From: Cryptomeria japonica | Taxonomy: Eukaryota > Streptophyta > Pinopsida > Cupressales > Cupressaceae | Direction: 5' to 3' | DNA: 57,500 bases | NCBI RefSeq assembly: GCF_030272615.1 | Contig: NC_081413.1 | Span: 17,679,785-17,737,284, forward strand | Part shown: positions 12,015-23,397 of the stretch, piece by piece | Numbering within the stretch: position 1 is the first letter of the stretch | Layout of the letters: the number at the start of each line of letters is the position of its first letter | The notes under the pieces: generated by a model | What the model saw: the letters and a program-made list of their open reading frames with translations, nothing else | Told to the model about the DNA's origin: nothing | Databases searched by the model: none | Translations under genes and position numbers: made by a program

Positions 12015-13833
12015 TGATGCAGAGGGTTTGGGATGTTATATCACTCTCTTAGTTTTTACTCAAAAAGGGTCTCCAGTTGGTACCATCCAATGGACCAATG
12101 TCTTTAACCTTCTCAAAGTTTCTAGAGCTTTCCCTAGATCCTTCCCAAGGATCTATTCACTCAGGACAATTCACAACTAACTAGGAGTCTCCTACCCCTA
12201 AGGTTCCAACCATTCAACCAAGGACACCTAACCCCCCCAAGCCCCAAGCAACATGATCTTTACTCAAAAGGTGGAATCTAACCTATGTGAGTATTTACAC
12301 ATGTGTTATATGGAATTTTCACTGATCTTGACCCCTTAGATGGGTATTTACTAGCCCTTTGTATCTTTTCCTCTTTTGGACCTAGGAAATAGGGCTACAA
12401 GCAATTAGCCCTCCATTTGGACTTTTCTTGATTTGTCTCACAACCTACTTGAACAAACCCCTAAATAAATTTTATATTAGAATACCCTTTTGGTAATTCT
12501 ACAAGATTCTAAACTTTTGCATATGGGTTTTGAGTATGGATGGTCAAACCCTACTGACCCTATTTAGCCTCGACCCTCTTCTAGCCGATATTGGGGTTTA
12601 ATCTCTCAAAAGATTCACCATTCAAAAATGAATGAAAGGATAAAACTTGAAAAGGGTCTGCACTTGTTCAAGGGTCCTTCTCATGCCAATTTTTACCATC
12701 CTTCAATCTTTTGTTCAAGGTTTCCACCCTCTTTTTCTATTGCACAGGCTTGCCACATGAGCGATGTCAAGCCAAGGGCATCATCTTAGGAAAGAAAAAT
12801 GGCACGTCTTGTCTCCAAAACCACCAGGAACATATAGTATACATATCAAATCAGCATCCTCCCAGTTTTCAAGCTGATCCCATAGAGAGATGTTGATTTG
12901 TGTCACTGTTTGCATCCAAACCCTGGTTTTGAGGGTTTTGTCAGGCCAATGGGATAGAAAAATCAGTTTCTTCCAAACCCAAAGGCTTCAAGACCTCAGG
13001 TCAATCCCAAATGTGTGTTGAACCTCTTCTACAACTCACCAAATGTTTAACTCATGCCCACCATTCACAGGGAATTATGCAAGAACAGAAAACTCAAGAA
13101 AAATGCAGGAAATCACAATAACCGTTTGCTTTGAAGACAAGAAATTCATTCATTATCATCTCTAATGAGTAGGAATCTTTCCTCTAGGCTTATATCATGC
13201 CAAGGAACTCCTCCAACTACCTCCAATGCATACAATCAACCAACTAACCATTGGAATAACCACATTTCAAAATTTTACAAGAAAAGTTGCTTAAGACAAT
13301 AATGCAACTTTGCAACTTTTGTCAACTTTCTACAATTCGGTCTTGCCTTCACACCAAAGGTCAAGAATGAACCTACCACATATTGCAGACCCCTAAACAC
13401 CAAAAAGACATAAAATTCCCATACAAGGCCTTTGACCAAGTTGACACACCTTGGGGCCTTAAGGCCTTAAGGCTTATTACACTGCCTAGACCTAATCAAT
13501 AGGCCTTCAAACACACACATTGCACATTCTATTCCTAACATAACCATGAATCAAAATGATGTAGTGAGAGAGTTCACCTAGCCTGCTCAACACTTCCTAA
13601 GTTTATGTTGCTCAATTCAACCAACTCACCAAGCCTAGTTTCTTTCTAGGCCTCCAAGTCCCTCTCACTCTCCTCTAGGGCTTGATTCTTGTCCCTACTA
13701 GGGTGTTTGCTTCATGTGTTTTGGTTAGGAACCCTATCAATTCACTATGCTTCTTAGGTGCTCAATTTTGGCCTCTTAGCCTCAACTTGTCATAATGACC
13801 CCAAATTGATGTGAGATGTTGCAGAGGTGTAAT
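12015..13833 (-). repeat. gypsy-1 3' LTR, distal part
   Basis: It matches the 5' LTR at 27311-28848 almost base for base at its outer end (TGATGCAGAGGG...). On the - strand this is the R/U5 end of the LTR, finishing ...CTGCATCA. From about 13565 the two LTRs part: this copy goes on through 13828 and, after copia-2, from 21260 to 22640, while the 5' LTR jumps to its final 50 bases. Confidence 0.9.
13829..13833. repeat. Target duplication of copia-2, left copy
   Basis: GTAAT, repeated at 21255-21259 directly after the other end of copia-2. Together they place the insertion inside the gypsy-1 3' LTR. Confidence 0.88.
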
Positions 13834-13906
13834 TATTGGCATATGTGCAAAGCTTGATGACATGATGATATTATATGTTGTCATTGATGTCAATATGCTG
13901 AAGTAT

Positions 13907-14026
13907 GAACCAGTATATGTGAGAACCGGTATGATATTGTGAACCGGTATATGTGAGAACCAGTATGATATTGTGAATCGGTATATGTGAAAAAGTGAAC
14001 CGGTATGTTGGAATAAGAACTGGTAT
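13907..14026 (+). repeat. U3 cluster of GAACCGGTAT motifs in copia-2 LTR
   Basis: Seven copies of GAAC(C/T)(G/A)GTAT or close variants start at 13907, 13923, 13941, 13957, 13975, 13997 and 14017, spaced 16-22 bases. The core ACCGGT is a palindrome. A matching cluster is in the right LTR (19820-19945). The position near the LTR start fits a U3 enhancer; that role is inferred. Confidence 0.75.
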
Positions 14027-14683
14027 ATGGGAAGTTTTGTATTGGGGTTTCATTTGGCATGACTATCGGTTGGTAGTCTCAACCTCAGGGTTTTCGGTTG
14101 ATGCATTCCAAGCCTGTGTGATTCAACTGATGACATCTTGTGACGAGTTAGCATTGTAATGAAGATCATATAGTGTTGCCACGTTAGCCTTGTGCACATG
14201 AAGGATTTCCTTGAGGATCTTGCATGGAGATTGATCCTATCTACCTCAGGAATGTGTGAAGTCTCTGTAAACAGTGGAGAGCGCGTGATGGGTTATCGAC
14301 TTCCTGAAGCGGAAAAGAATGAACGTTGGAGAACGTCTTGAGATCTGTTCAAGACTGTTGTGTTCAATGCAACATGATTAACGGTTAGGATTGAACTGAC
14401 TGAATTGTTAAACCTAAATGTTTAGGGTTTATGGTTTATGCTACCAACCTATCTATTTCCTATAAGGTCGATGATTTTTTTCATTTTGAAGTTGTTGGAA
14501 AATGTTATGTGTGTATCCAAGTGAAGAGATACTTGATTCTTTCTAGACTAGAGAAGTGTGTTCATACCTACAGAGTGTGATTGCAGAAGCAAAGGAGCTA
14601 AAGTGGATCTGCCTTGGCATTGAGTGTTGTTATGAGAACAATAATTACCTGTTGACTTCTAACCATTTCAGCAGTTGGAAAAT

Positions 14684-14885
14684 CCCTTAATTGGGTAGCT
14701 TTAACAGGCTTTTGTGTAAATCCTTTAACAGGGTGACTCAATTCAATGAGTTCTTCAAATCCTCTTGCGAGGTAACCTTTAATAGGGTTGTAAACCTTTA
14801 ACTGGGTATTTAGCCATCCCTTAACCGGGTGATCCCTAGTAGGATCGGTTCCTAGCAAAACCTATTGTAAAAAGCCTTTAACCGG
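14684..14885 (+). repeat. CTTTAACnGGGT motif array in copia-2 LTR
   Basis: Six copies of CC(T/C)TTAA(C/T)nGGGT or near forms start at 14684, 14722, 14776, 14795, 14818 and 14875, with a weaker one at about 14700. The right LTR has the same array at about 20594-20796. A related array occurs in reverse in the solo LTR at 45529-46718. Confidence 0.75.
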
Positions 14886-15346
14886 AATAGGCTCCTAACA
14901 GAGCGGACTTCAAAAGAGTTCAAAGAATAGCTTGTGGGTATTCATCCCCACCATGGTTTTTCCTAGTTGGGTTTCCACATGAAAAATCAGTGTGTCATGT
15001 GTGATGCCTTTCATGTGATGCTTTAATATTTTCTATCAAATTGGTAAAGCATGTTGAACCGACAATTATTATATTTCTAATGATATATTACTTGCTTATG
15101 CATATAGGTGAAGTGCAAATGAGATATTAGATTGTGTGAAGATGTAAGTGTTTATCGGTTTATGTCTTTCATACTCTCACTATGTTTTACCGGTAGTGCC
15201 CTAATTTAGATTGGTGTTACTATTTACCAGCTAAGTGCAGTCTTTGCAGTCAAACTGGTTCAGGAAAAAAAAAAAATTTGCCTGTACTGATTCACCCCCC
15301 CCCTCTCAATACCGGTTTGGTACTAATTGTTCATCATTATTCATCA

Positions 15347-15360
15347 ATTGGTATCTGAGC
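15347..15360 (+). other. copia-2 primer binding site
   Basis: ATTGGTATCTGAGC directly follows the LTR. It differs from the initiator Met tRNA complement TGGTATCAGAGC at one base (T for A), probably by decay. Confidence 0.85.
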
Positions 15361-15417
15361 ATCTTCCAGGTCCTCTGTGTTGTAAGCTTAAACGCTTGAG
15401 GAAAATATCCTACTCTA

Positions 15418-16430
15418 ATGATGAAGAGGGAAAGTCCAAAGTTCAACAAAGATAACTTTAAGATATGGAAGGACAGAATGAAGATCTACATTAGAAGCAT
15501 GGGTGCTCAACACTGGAGCTACGTTGAGAATGCTTATGTTATTCCTACTGGCACTCTCACCGATGATCAAAAAAGAGAGATTCAGGAGAATGGGCAAGTC
15601 ATGGAAGCCCTAATCAGCAGTCTATCTGACATTGACTTTATTGATGTTCAGGATAAAGATAATCCCAAAGAAGTATGGGATGCTCTGGAGAATATCTATG
15701 GCGGTGATGAGCATGTGAAACAAGCTAAGGAAGAGAGCCTTAGGGGAAAGTTTGAAGACATGCGGATGGTTGAAGGAGAGACCATTTAACAATATGGAAT
15801 AAGAATCAAAACTATTGTTGGAGACATCAAGAGTGCAGGAGGTAAAATAGATGATTCCACTGTTGTTAGAAAAGTCTTGAGATCCTTGTTACCAGTCTAT
15901 GCAATAAGGGTTGCTGCTATTTAGGAGTTGAGGTCTATAGACAAGACAAAGGTATCCCTAGACTCCATCATTGCTAAGTTAACCGCATATGAGCTAAATA
16001 ATTATAATGGCAGTATTCAGAAGACTGAATCAACCTTTAGAGCATCTGTTGCACCATCTAGAAAGGGAAAAGAAGCTAGTACCAGTTGTGAACCAAGACA
16101 AAGTAGAGAAATGGATGATGAGGAGATCCTGATGGAATTTGAAGCTCTTCTTGCCAAGAGACTTCCTAAGGGAACTGGTAAATACAGAGGTAAGCTCCCT
16201 TTAAAATGCTTTTCTTGCAATAGGATAGGACACATTGTTGTAAAGTGTCCTAATGGTGATAATAAGGACAAACTAGAGAATTTCAAGAAGTTCAAAGGAG
16301 GAAACAAGAGAAACTATTTTGCAGTAGTTGATGAAGGTGTCACTGATGAGGAATCAGAAGATGAAGAAAGTGAAGACATTGTGTTTGTAGCAGTTAAGGA
16401 AGATGTGTCAGACAAGAAGGTTCTTGTCTC
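15418..16430 (+). pseudogene. gag: copia-2 gag, broken
   Basis: Copia Gag. The first part (15418-15789) begins MMKRESPKFNKDNFKIWKDR, a typical copia capsid start (FNKDNFxxWK), and includes WDALENIYGGDEHVKQAKEESL. A stop at 15787 (TAA) and another near 15922 (TAG) interrupt one continuous frame. The second open part (15928-16542) includes a proline-poor linker, DDEEILMEFEALLAKRL, and a zinc knuckle CFSCNRIGHIVVKC (near 16208) of form CX2CX4HX4C, then an acidic stretch before the protease. Confidence 0.9.
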
Positions 16431-16439
16431 GCACTTTGA

Positions 16440-16830
16440 TAATTCCAATGAGTGGATTATTAATAGTGGTTGTTCTCACCACATGACTGGTGACCGGACT
16501 AAGTTTTTGTCTCTGGAAGAGTATGATGGTGGTGTGGTCTGATTTGGTAATGATGGACCATGCATGGTAAAAGGTAGAGGGTCCATCTCTCTAAATGGAA
16601 AAAGCATTGTTGATAATGTGTATTGGGTAGAAGGTCTCAGGCACAACCTTTTGAGTGTTGCCTAGTTGAATGATAATGGACTCACTCTGGAATTCAAAGA
16701 TGGAGTGTGCAAAATAAAAGGAAAGAGTGGTGAACTAATGGCCACCGGTATGCAGACCAGAGGTAACTTATTTTAGCTGAATGCAAATATCAGTACATGT
16801 CTAATGGCTAAGTTTGATGATAGTTGGATA
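16440..16830 (+). pseudogene. copia-2 protease, catalytic residue lost
   Basis: The copia protease signature is present as EWIINSGCSHHMTGDRTKF (16450-16506). The catalytic Asp of DSG is Asn here: codon AAT at 16462-16464 where the family has GAT. A stop at about 16540 and more downstream confirm decay. GLRHNLLSVA (near 16636) is the usual end of the protease region. Confidence 0.88.
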
Positions 16831-17720
16831 TAGCATAGGAGACTCTGTTATGTACACTTTGATAATATTGTGAAGGCCAGTAAGATTTATGTAGTTAGAG
16901 GATTTTCTATGCTGAGCAAACCGGAGAATCCTTTGTGCAGAGAGTGTCAACTGGGGAAAATGTCTTCCTGAACCTTCAAAGGTAAATCTTTCACTACAAA
17001 CAATTTACTTGACCTTGTGCATACTGATTTGTGTGGTCCTATGAAAACTAGGAGTGTGTAGGGAGATAGGTACTTTATTATTCTCACTAATGACTGCTCA
17101 AGAATGATGTGGGTCACATTCTTGAAAGATAAGTCTGAAGCTTTTGGAAAGTTCAAATCTTTCAGAGCACTGGTTGAAAAGGAAAGTGGTAAGAGGATTA
17201 AGTGCCTAAGAACTGATCAAGGAGGAGAATTCACTTTCGGTCAATTCAACAAGTACTGTGAAGAGAACAGCATCAAGAGGCAATTGTCTACCCCCCAGAC
17301 TTCACAACAGAATGGCCTAGCAGAGAGGAACAACCGGACTGTAGTTGAAGTAGCCAGAACAATGTTGATTCAAGGGAAGGTGGCTCACACCTTCTGGAGA
17401 GAAGCGGTGAGCACTGCAGTCTACAATATGAACCGAGTACTCATCAAGAAAGGTAAGGATAAAACACCTTATGAGTATTGGACTGGTAAGACTCCTGTAG
17501 TAAGCTACTTTAGAGTGTTTGGCAGAAAATGTTATATCAAGAGGAGTGAACATCAGAGCAAGTTTGATGCAAAATGTGATGAGGGAATATTCCTAGGATA
17601 TTCCACCAAGAACAAAGCTCTTAAGTGTTTCAACAATAGGACTTAGAGAATTGTTGAAAGTATTAATGTCAGAGTTGATGAAATCTTTGAGGAACCTGAG
17701 GAAACTAGCAGTGAGAGAGT
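16831..17720 (+). pseudogene. copia-2 integrase
   Basis: GAG-pre-integrase and integrase. RRLCYVHFDNI (near 16840) and CRECQLGKMS (near 16937) are the degraded zinc-binding part. LDLVHTDLCGPMKTRS (near 17010) carries the first Asp of the core. ILTNDCSRMMWVTFLKDKSEAF follows after a stop near 17059. CLRTDQGGEFT (near 17200) has the second Asp, and TPQTSQQNGLAERNNRT (near 17290) the Glu. The C-terminal copia block YFRVFGRKCYIKR continues to a stop at 17644. The core triad seems present, unlike in copia-1. Confidence 0.9.
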
Positions 17721-18910
17721 GGTAGATGAACCGGTTGTAACCTTCTGGGAATCGGTTGCAAAATAGCCTAGTACCAGTAACAGTGCTTCTACATCGATAG
17801 ATGTTGATGCTGATGAAGATGAGGATGAAGAAGAAAAGCAAGAGGAAACAACTAAGATCATTCCTAGGTATGTAAAGTTGAATCATGATCCAAAGCAGAT
17901 CATAGGAGATAAGGATGCAGGAATTCTTACAAGAAGAAAGGTCAGAGAAAATTCTTGCACAATCTCTGAATTTTGAGCCTAAAACATTTAAAGAGGCACA
18001 TAAAGATGAAGACTGGATCAAGGCTATGGAAGAGGAACTTGACCAAATAAAAAAGAATGGTACATGGTCTTTGGTACCCAGACCTGAGCATAAAAATGTC
18101 ATTGGCACCAAATGGGTTTTCAGAAATAAGCTGAATGAAGATGGCACAATGGTAAGAAACAAAGCCAGATTGGTGTGTAAGAAATATGCTCAAGAAGAAG
18201 GAGAATACTATGGAGAAACCTTTGCTCCAGTAGCTAGATTGGAAGGAGTTTGTATGCTTCTTGCATATATAGCCTTCAAGGGATTCAAAATATATCAAAT
18301 GGATGTAAAATCTACATTTCTGAATGGAATACTTGAAGATGAGGTGTATATAGAGCAACTAGATGGGTTTGCCCTATCAGAAGGCAGTGACATGGTGTGT
18401 AGGCTACATAAAGCCTTGTATGGATTGAAGCAGGCACCTAGAGAATGGTATGAACGCTTACACTCCCATCTTGTGAAGATTGGATTTGAAAGAACAAGTG
18501 AAGATAGCAATATCTATTTGAAGTCAGAAGGAGATCAGATTCTTATCTGTTAAGTATTTGTTGATGACATAATTTTTGGTGGAGATGAGAAGATGAGTCA
18601 TGATTTTGCAGATGAGATGAAGAAGGAATTTGAGATGTCACTTATAGGGGAGATTAAGTTCTTCATTGGACTAGAGATTCAACAAATGAAAGATGGTATC
18701 TTGATCACTCAGTCCAAGTATGTCAAAGAGGTGTTGAAGACCTTTGGCATGGAAGACAGCAAACCGGTTGGTACACCGATGGTGACCGGTTGTAAATTGT
18801 CAAAAGAGGTTGACTCAGTGTTGGTGAATGAGAAGGAATACCGATCAATGATTGGTAAGTTGCACTATGTAGTACATAGAAGACCGGACATTGCACATGC
18901 AGTGGGAATT
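17721..18910 (+). pseudogene. copia-2 reverse transcriptase
   Basis: An acidic linker (EDEDEEEKQEETTK, near 17815) precedes the RT. The RT begins near 17990 ([18 protein letters not shown]) and shows [46 protein letters not shown] and [16 protein letters not shown] stop at 18551 (TAA) falls just before the catalytic VFVDDIIFGG motif (near 18554). The frame continues with FFIGLEIQQMKDGI, KPVGTPMVTGC and YRSMIGKLHYV to 18919, where TGA replaces the next residue. Confidence 0.9.
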
Positions 18911-18919
18911 ACTGCATGA

Positions 18920-19504
18920 TTCTAGAAAAGTCCAAGAGAATCCCACTTGGTAGTAGTCAAGCGGATTCTTAGATATCTGAAGGGAACTATTGACTATGGA
19001 TTATGGTATCCATACAGTAATGATTTCATAGTGTTTACAGATGTTGATTGGGTTGGTAATGTGGACGACTGGAAGAGCACAACCGATGGTGCATTCTTTC
19101 TTGGTGGTAGACTAGTCTCATGGATGAGTAAGAAGCAGAGTTGTATCTCTCAGTCTATAGCAGAAGCGAAATATGTTGCAGCATTTATGAACTGCACCTA
19201 GACAATTTGGATGAAGCATGTATTAAGTGGCTTCAAAGTTCCTATATCTGAACCGGTAAGTATATTTTGTGACAACACAAGTGCAATTAATATTTCCAAG
19301 AATCTAGTTTTACATGCTAGAACCAAGCACTTCGAGCTCAAGTATCATTTCTTGAGGGAGAAGGTTCAAAACAAAGAAGTTGTATTGGAACATGTTTCCA
19401 GTAAGGAGCAGTTAGAAGACATATTCACCAAGCCTCTATTGAAGGCTACATTTACCTATTTAAGAGGTGAATTAGGGGTGTTGCCCCTTCAAGAGGTGAA
19501 CTAA
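18920..19504 (+). pseudogene. copia-2 RNase H
   Basis: The copia RNase H domain. VVKRILRYLKGTIDYGLWY leads into FTDVDWVGNVDDWKSTTDGA and FFLGGRLVSWMSKKQS (near 19030-19140). A stop at about 19199 splits the frame (NCT*TIWMKH). DNTSAINISKNLVLHARTKH (near 19270) and LEDIFTKPLLKATF complete the domain, ending at TAA 19502-19504. Confidence 0.9.
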
Positions 19505-19746
19505 TGGTGTGTGCTCCACATCAGTCAGGTATTGCATCGATAAATCTTTTTCAGGATTGGTGTGTTGAAGGATGCTACTCCTTAGGGGGAGCAGCATAGT
19601 GGAACATAGTTGTTTGTGCCTCCACTTTGGCATTGTTTTCAAAGGGGGAGAAGATGTGAAATGGAGAACATATCTATAGTATTGGGGAGAAGATGTGAAG
19701 CAGAGAGATATCTTTGTATATTGCCATCAATGCCAAAGGTTGATAT
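19505..19746 (+). other. copia-2 post-pol spacer and polypurine tracts
   Basis: No gene. AAAGGGGGAGAAG (near 19638) is a clear purine tract. The tract expected directly before the LTR is degraded to CAAAGGTTGATAT (19734-19746). CCATCAATGCCAAAGG just before it matches the usual context of copia polypurine tracts. Confidence 0.65.
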
Positions 19747-21254
19747 TATTGACATATGTGCAGAGCTTGATGATATGATGATATTGTATGTTGTCATTGA
19801 TGTCAATATGCTAAAGTATGAACCGGTATATGTGAGAACTGATATGATATTGTGAACCGGTATATGTGAGAACCAATATGATATTGTGAACCGGTATATG
19901 TGAAAAAGTGAAGCGGTATGTTGGAATAAGAACCAGTATATGGGAAGTTTTGTATCTGGATTTCATTTGGCATGACTACTGGTAGGTAGTCTCAACCTCA
20001 GGGTTTCCAGTTGATGCATTCCAAGCCTATGATTCAACCAATGACATCTTGTGATGAGTTAGCATTGTAATGAAGATCAGATAGTGTTGCCACATCACCC
20101 TTGTGTGCATGAAGGATTTCCTTGAGGATCTTGCAAGGAGATTGATCCTATCTACCTCAGGAATGTGCGAAGTCTCTGTAAACGGTGGAGAGAATGTGAT
20201 GGGTTATCAACTTCCTTAAGCGGCAAAGAATGAACGTTGGAGAACATCTTGAGATCTATTCAAGAATGTTGTGTTCAATGCAACATGATTAACGGTCAGG
20301 ATTGAACCGACTGAATTGTTAAACCTAAATGTTTAGGGTTTAGGGTTTATGCTACCGACCTATCCGTTTCCTATAAGGTCAATGATATTTTTCATTTTGA
20401 AGTTATTGGCAAATGTTATGTGTGTATCCAAGTGAAGAGATACTTGATTCTTTCTAGACCAGAGAAGTGTGTTGATACCTGCAGAGTGTGATTGCAGAAG
20501 AAAAGGAGCTAAAGTGGATATGCCTTGGCATTGAGTGCTCTTATCAAATCAGTAATTAACTGTTGAATTCTAACCATTTCAGCAGTTGGAAAATCCCTTA
20601 ATCGGGTAGCTTTAACAGGCTTTTGTGTAAATCCTTTAACAGGGTGACTCAATTCAATGAGTTCTTCAAATCCTCTTGCGAGGTAACCTTTAACAGGGTT
20701 TTAAACCTTTAACCGGGTATTTAGCCATCCCTTAACCAGGTGATCCCTAGCAGGATCGGTTCCTAGCAGAACCTATTGTAAAAAGTCTTTAACCGAAATA
20801 GGCTCCTAATAGAGCGGACTTCAAAAGAGTTCAAAGAACAACTTGTGGGTATTCATCCCCACCGTGGTTTTTCCTAGCTGGGTTTCCATGTGAAAAATCA
20901 GTGTGTCATGTGTGATGCCTTTCATGTGATGCTTTAATATTTTCTATCAAATTGGTAAAGCATGTTGAACCGGCAGTCATTATATTTCTGATGATATATT
21001 ACTTGCTTATGCATACGGGTGAAGTGCAAATGAGATATTAGATTGTGTGAAGATGTAAGTGTTTACCGGTTTATGTCTTTCATACTCTCATTGTATTTTA
21101 CTAGTAGTGCCTTGATTTAGACTGGTGTTACTATTTACCAACTAAGTGCAGTCTTTGCAGTCAAACTGGTTCAAGAAAAGTTTTTTTTTGCCTATACTTA
21201 TTCACCCCCCCTCTCAGTACTGGTTTGGTACTAACTGTTCATCATTATTCATCA
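19747..21254 (+). repeat. copia-2 3' LTR
   Basis: 1508 bp, matching 13834-15346 and ending ...TTCATCA, followed by the target duplication GTAAT. The left arm of the C-rich-loop hairpin here is mutated (ATACTTA for GTACTGA). Confidence 0.93.
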
Positions 21255-21259
21255 GTAAT
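21255..21259. repeat. Target duplication of copia-2, right copy
   Basis: GTAAT, identical to 13829-13833. Confidence 0.88.
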
Positions 21260-22674
21260 AAGGTCTTATAACATATTTTTAGTGCATATGGAGTCCATTG
21301 GTGGGTTGCAACCTTAAGATTTCCTACCAGTTTCACAATTTTGCCCAAAAAAAAGGGCTACAAGGAATTAGGCCTAATTAGGCCTCCAAGACCGATTTTC
21401 TAGGGCTTGGAGGAAAATGACTCAAAGAACTCCCAAAAAAGTTTAACTTTTCTTCAATGATACACCCATGCCTAATATATTTTTGTGGTTTTAGGCCCTG
21501 ATCTGACCGTACAAGGTATGAACCCCAAAATGAGAGTTTGTAGGGTTTTTAAGGGCTTTAACCGGCAGAGAGTAGGCAACTTGGGGTTTTTCTATTAAAT
21601 GGATTCTTCAAGACTCCTCCTTGTACATACAATTCTGACCCAACCCCATGGACCCCTCCAAATTCAGAAATGGTTTTCTTGCATTCACCTTTGCACTCTT
21701 CACCACTTTTTCACCTCTTCTTCTCTAGTCGGGTTGCTCCTGGACTCGCCTAGAATGAGGTGATAGTCATATCCAAACACTTCTCCAACACTTGAACCTG
21801 CATATTTACAATGTATAGGATGTTTCCAACCATTCCCCAACTAGCCGTGATGGCAGCATGTGTGAGACTCATGGGGCAACCATATTTACAAGAAAATGAC
21901 TATTTACAAGCCAAAACTAGCTACTTGTGAATCAAATCACTTAAACAATAGTAAATACTAACTAAAATGCTTGAAAATGAAAATCCTACTCTGAAACATA
22001 CTAATAAACCTCAATCCATCATTTGATTCATGGATTTAATCCATTAAACCTTCAAAGAATGCAAAAATTGACCAAAAACAATGAAAAGTGCAGTCCAAAA
22101 TCTTGTATTTTGATTATTGCTTTCAAAATACAAGTACACCAACCTTGGTAAACATGAAAGAGAGGGTTTATATAGCCTTCCCACATGTGGAGTCCTTCCA
22201 TGGCATTGATAAATCCCTAGCTTCAATGTTGAACCAATTTTCAGTACAAAAGTTGTCATGACAATAAAAAAAGTTGTCATGACAACTTTTTGGAACTTTT
22301 TGCAACTTTGTGTTTTGACATTTTTTATCTCTCCAACCTAAGAGACCTATTCTGAGTCATCACATATGACATTTCAAACATTCCTAAGACCTATTTAACC
22401 CTCTCTAAGTCTTTTGTCAACATTTGACACTTTTGACCAACAAAAAGGCCAAAAACTACTCAAACACACTATTTACACAAAAATGCAAACCTAGGTAAAA
22501 TGAAATCCACCTAGGCCTACATTGACCAATTACACACTCTTGGACCCTCCTAGAGTCCTTATTCCCTACTGACATGGATAGGGTCAGTACAAGCCAAAAT
22601 TTGCAAAAACAAGAAAATTAGGACCTAGGTGCCCCTGCACCATGTAGACACATGTCCTAGGTGCCCCTGCACCA
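21260..22674 (-). repeat. gypsy-1 3' LTR, proximal part with U3
   Basis: This is the rest of the 3' LTR after copia-2. On the - strand it begins TGGTGCAGGGGC at 22674, right after the purine tract. A 20-base GC-rich string (CCTAGGTGCCCCTGCACCAT) is repeated at about 22624 and 22659. It holds the TATA box at 22168-22176. Most of this block has no counterpart in the 5' LTR. Confidence 0.85.
22168..22176 (-). promoter_or_regulatory. TATA box of gypsy-1 3' LTR
   Basis: On the - strand the sequence is CTATATAAACCC, about 500 bases into the LTR. The 5' LTR lacks this region, so the full-length transcript of this copy could not start normally. Confidence 0.55.
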
Positions 22675-22690
22675 TACTCCCCTAGACAAG
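22675..22690 (-). other. gypsy-1 polypurine tract
   Basis: On the - strand TCTAGGGGAGTA lies directly before the LTR start TGGTGC. It is short but well placed between the chromodomain stop and the LTR. Confidence 0.6.
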
Positions 22691-22695
22691 AAAAA

Positions 22696-23397
22696 TCAAG
22701 TCCCTTGAGTTGCCAACCAGCTGATTATGGTTCCATGCTTGACGATACCACTTTCACTCATCCAAGTAGCTTCAAACTCGAGAAGCCCCTTCCATTTGAC
22801 CAGATAGTCTTTGTACACACCTTTCCTTGTTTGTTTGATCACATTGGAGTCAAGAATGCACTCCAATTCCAATGGCTTGCTAGGTGGTAGATCCTTCATC
22901 CACTCTACATCCTCTTCCTCAAGAGATGAATCAGGTGATGCATCTATCAAGGATTCTTTGAAGGTTGTCAAATCACATACATTGAAGATGGGAGATATTC
23001 CCAAGTCTGTTGGAAGTTCAGCTTCATATGCATTATTGCCAAATTTATGAACCACCCAGAGGGGACCTATCTTCTTCATGAATAGTTTAGAAGGAGGTAA
23101 CATTTCTTTCCTAAGGTAATCCATCACCAAATCCACTACTTTTAACTGAACATCTCTCCTCTTAACATCTGCTCTGAGTTTATATTTATCAACACTTTGT
23201 TGAAGTGAAGCCTTAACTTGTTCATGAATCTCCTTCAAGGTGACAACAAAATATTCTCCTTGGGCACTCCTTTTGTCCATGCCTCCAAGATCTCTAAGTT
23301 CAAGTATCCCTCTGGGATGTAGGCCATACACAACCAAATGGACTTCTCCCAATACTCCTATTGACTGAATCATTGTATGCATATTCAGCTTGTCCAA
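22696..23397 (-). pseudogene. gypsy-1 integrase C-terminus and chromodomain
   Basis: Open for 233 codons on -. After a stretch out of register with integrase, KRRDVQLKVVDLVMDYLRKE and IGPLWVVHKFGNNAYEAELP form the integrase C-terminal (GPF/Y-type) module. The last 60 residues, ECILDSNVIKQ...DYLVKWKGLLEFEATWMSE, are a chromodomain (YLVKWKG core), which in chromoviruses guides insertion by binding modified histones. The reading ends almost at the LTR, as usual. A stop and frameshift separate it from the integrase core. Confidence 0.88.

Larger units (their letters stand above)
13834..15346 (+). repeat. copia-2 5' LTR
   Basis: 1513 bp, ending ...TTCATCA before the primer site. It contains a U3 cluster of GAACCGGTAT motifs (13907-14026), an array of CTTTAACnGGGT motifs (14684-14885), the box CCACCATGGTTTTTCC (near 14949) and the C-rich-loop hairpin (15284-15312). 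Confidence 0.93.
13834..21254 (+). mobile_element. copia-2: Ty1/copia element nested in the gypsy-1 LTR
   Basis: A 7421-bp Ty1/copia element on +: LTR 13834-15346, primer site, gag, protease, integrase, RT, RNase H, LTR 19747-21254, with a perfect 5-bp target duplication. Gene order (integrase before RT) is copia. All coding parts have stops. The first 77 LTR bases differ at 5 places between copies. Both LTRs start TATTG where the family pattern would be TGTTG. The change is shared by both LTRs, so it was already present in the copy that inserted or the start is atypical. Confidence 0.93.

Noticed and set aside
13828-13833. TGTAAT as the start of the copia-2 LTR
   Set aside because: GTAAT is the target duplication found again at 21255. 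The right LTR aligns only from TATTG.
17593-18358. Minus-strand frames of 138 and 189 codons in copia-2
   Set aside because: They are the antisense of the acidic linker and RT and show no motifs.
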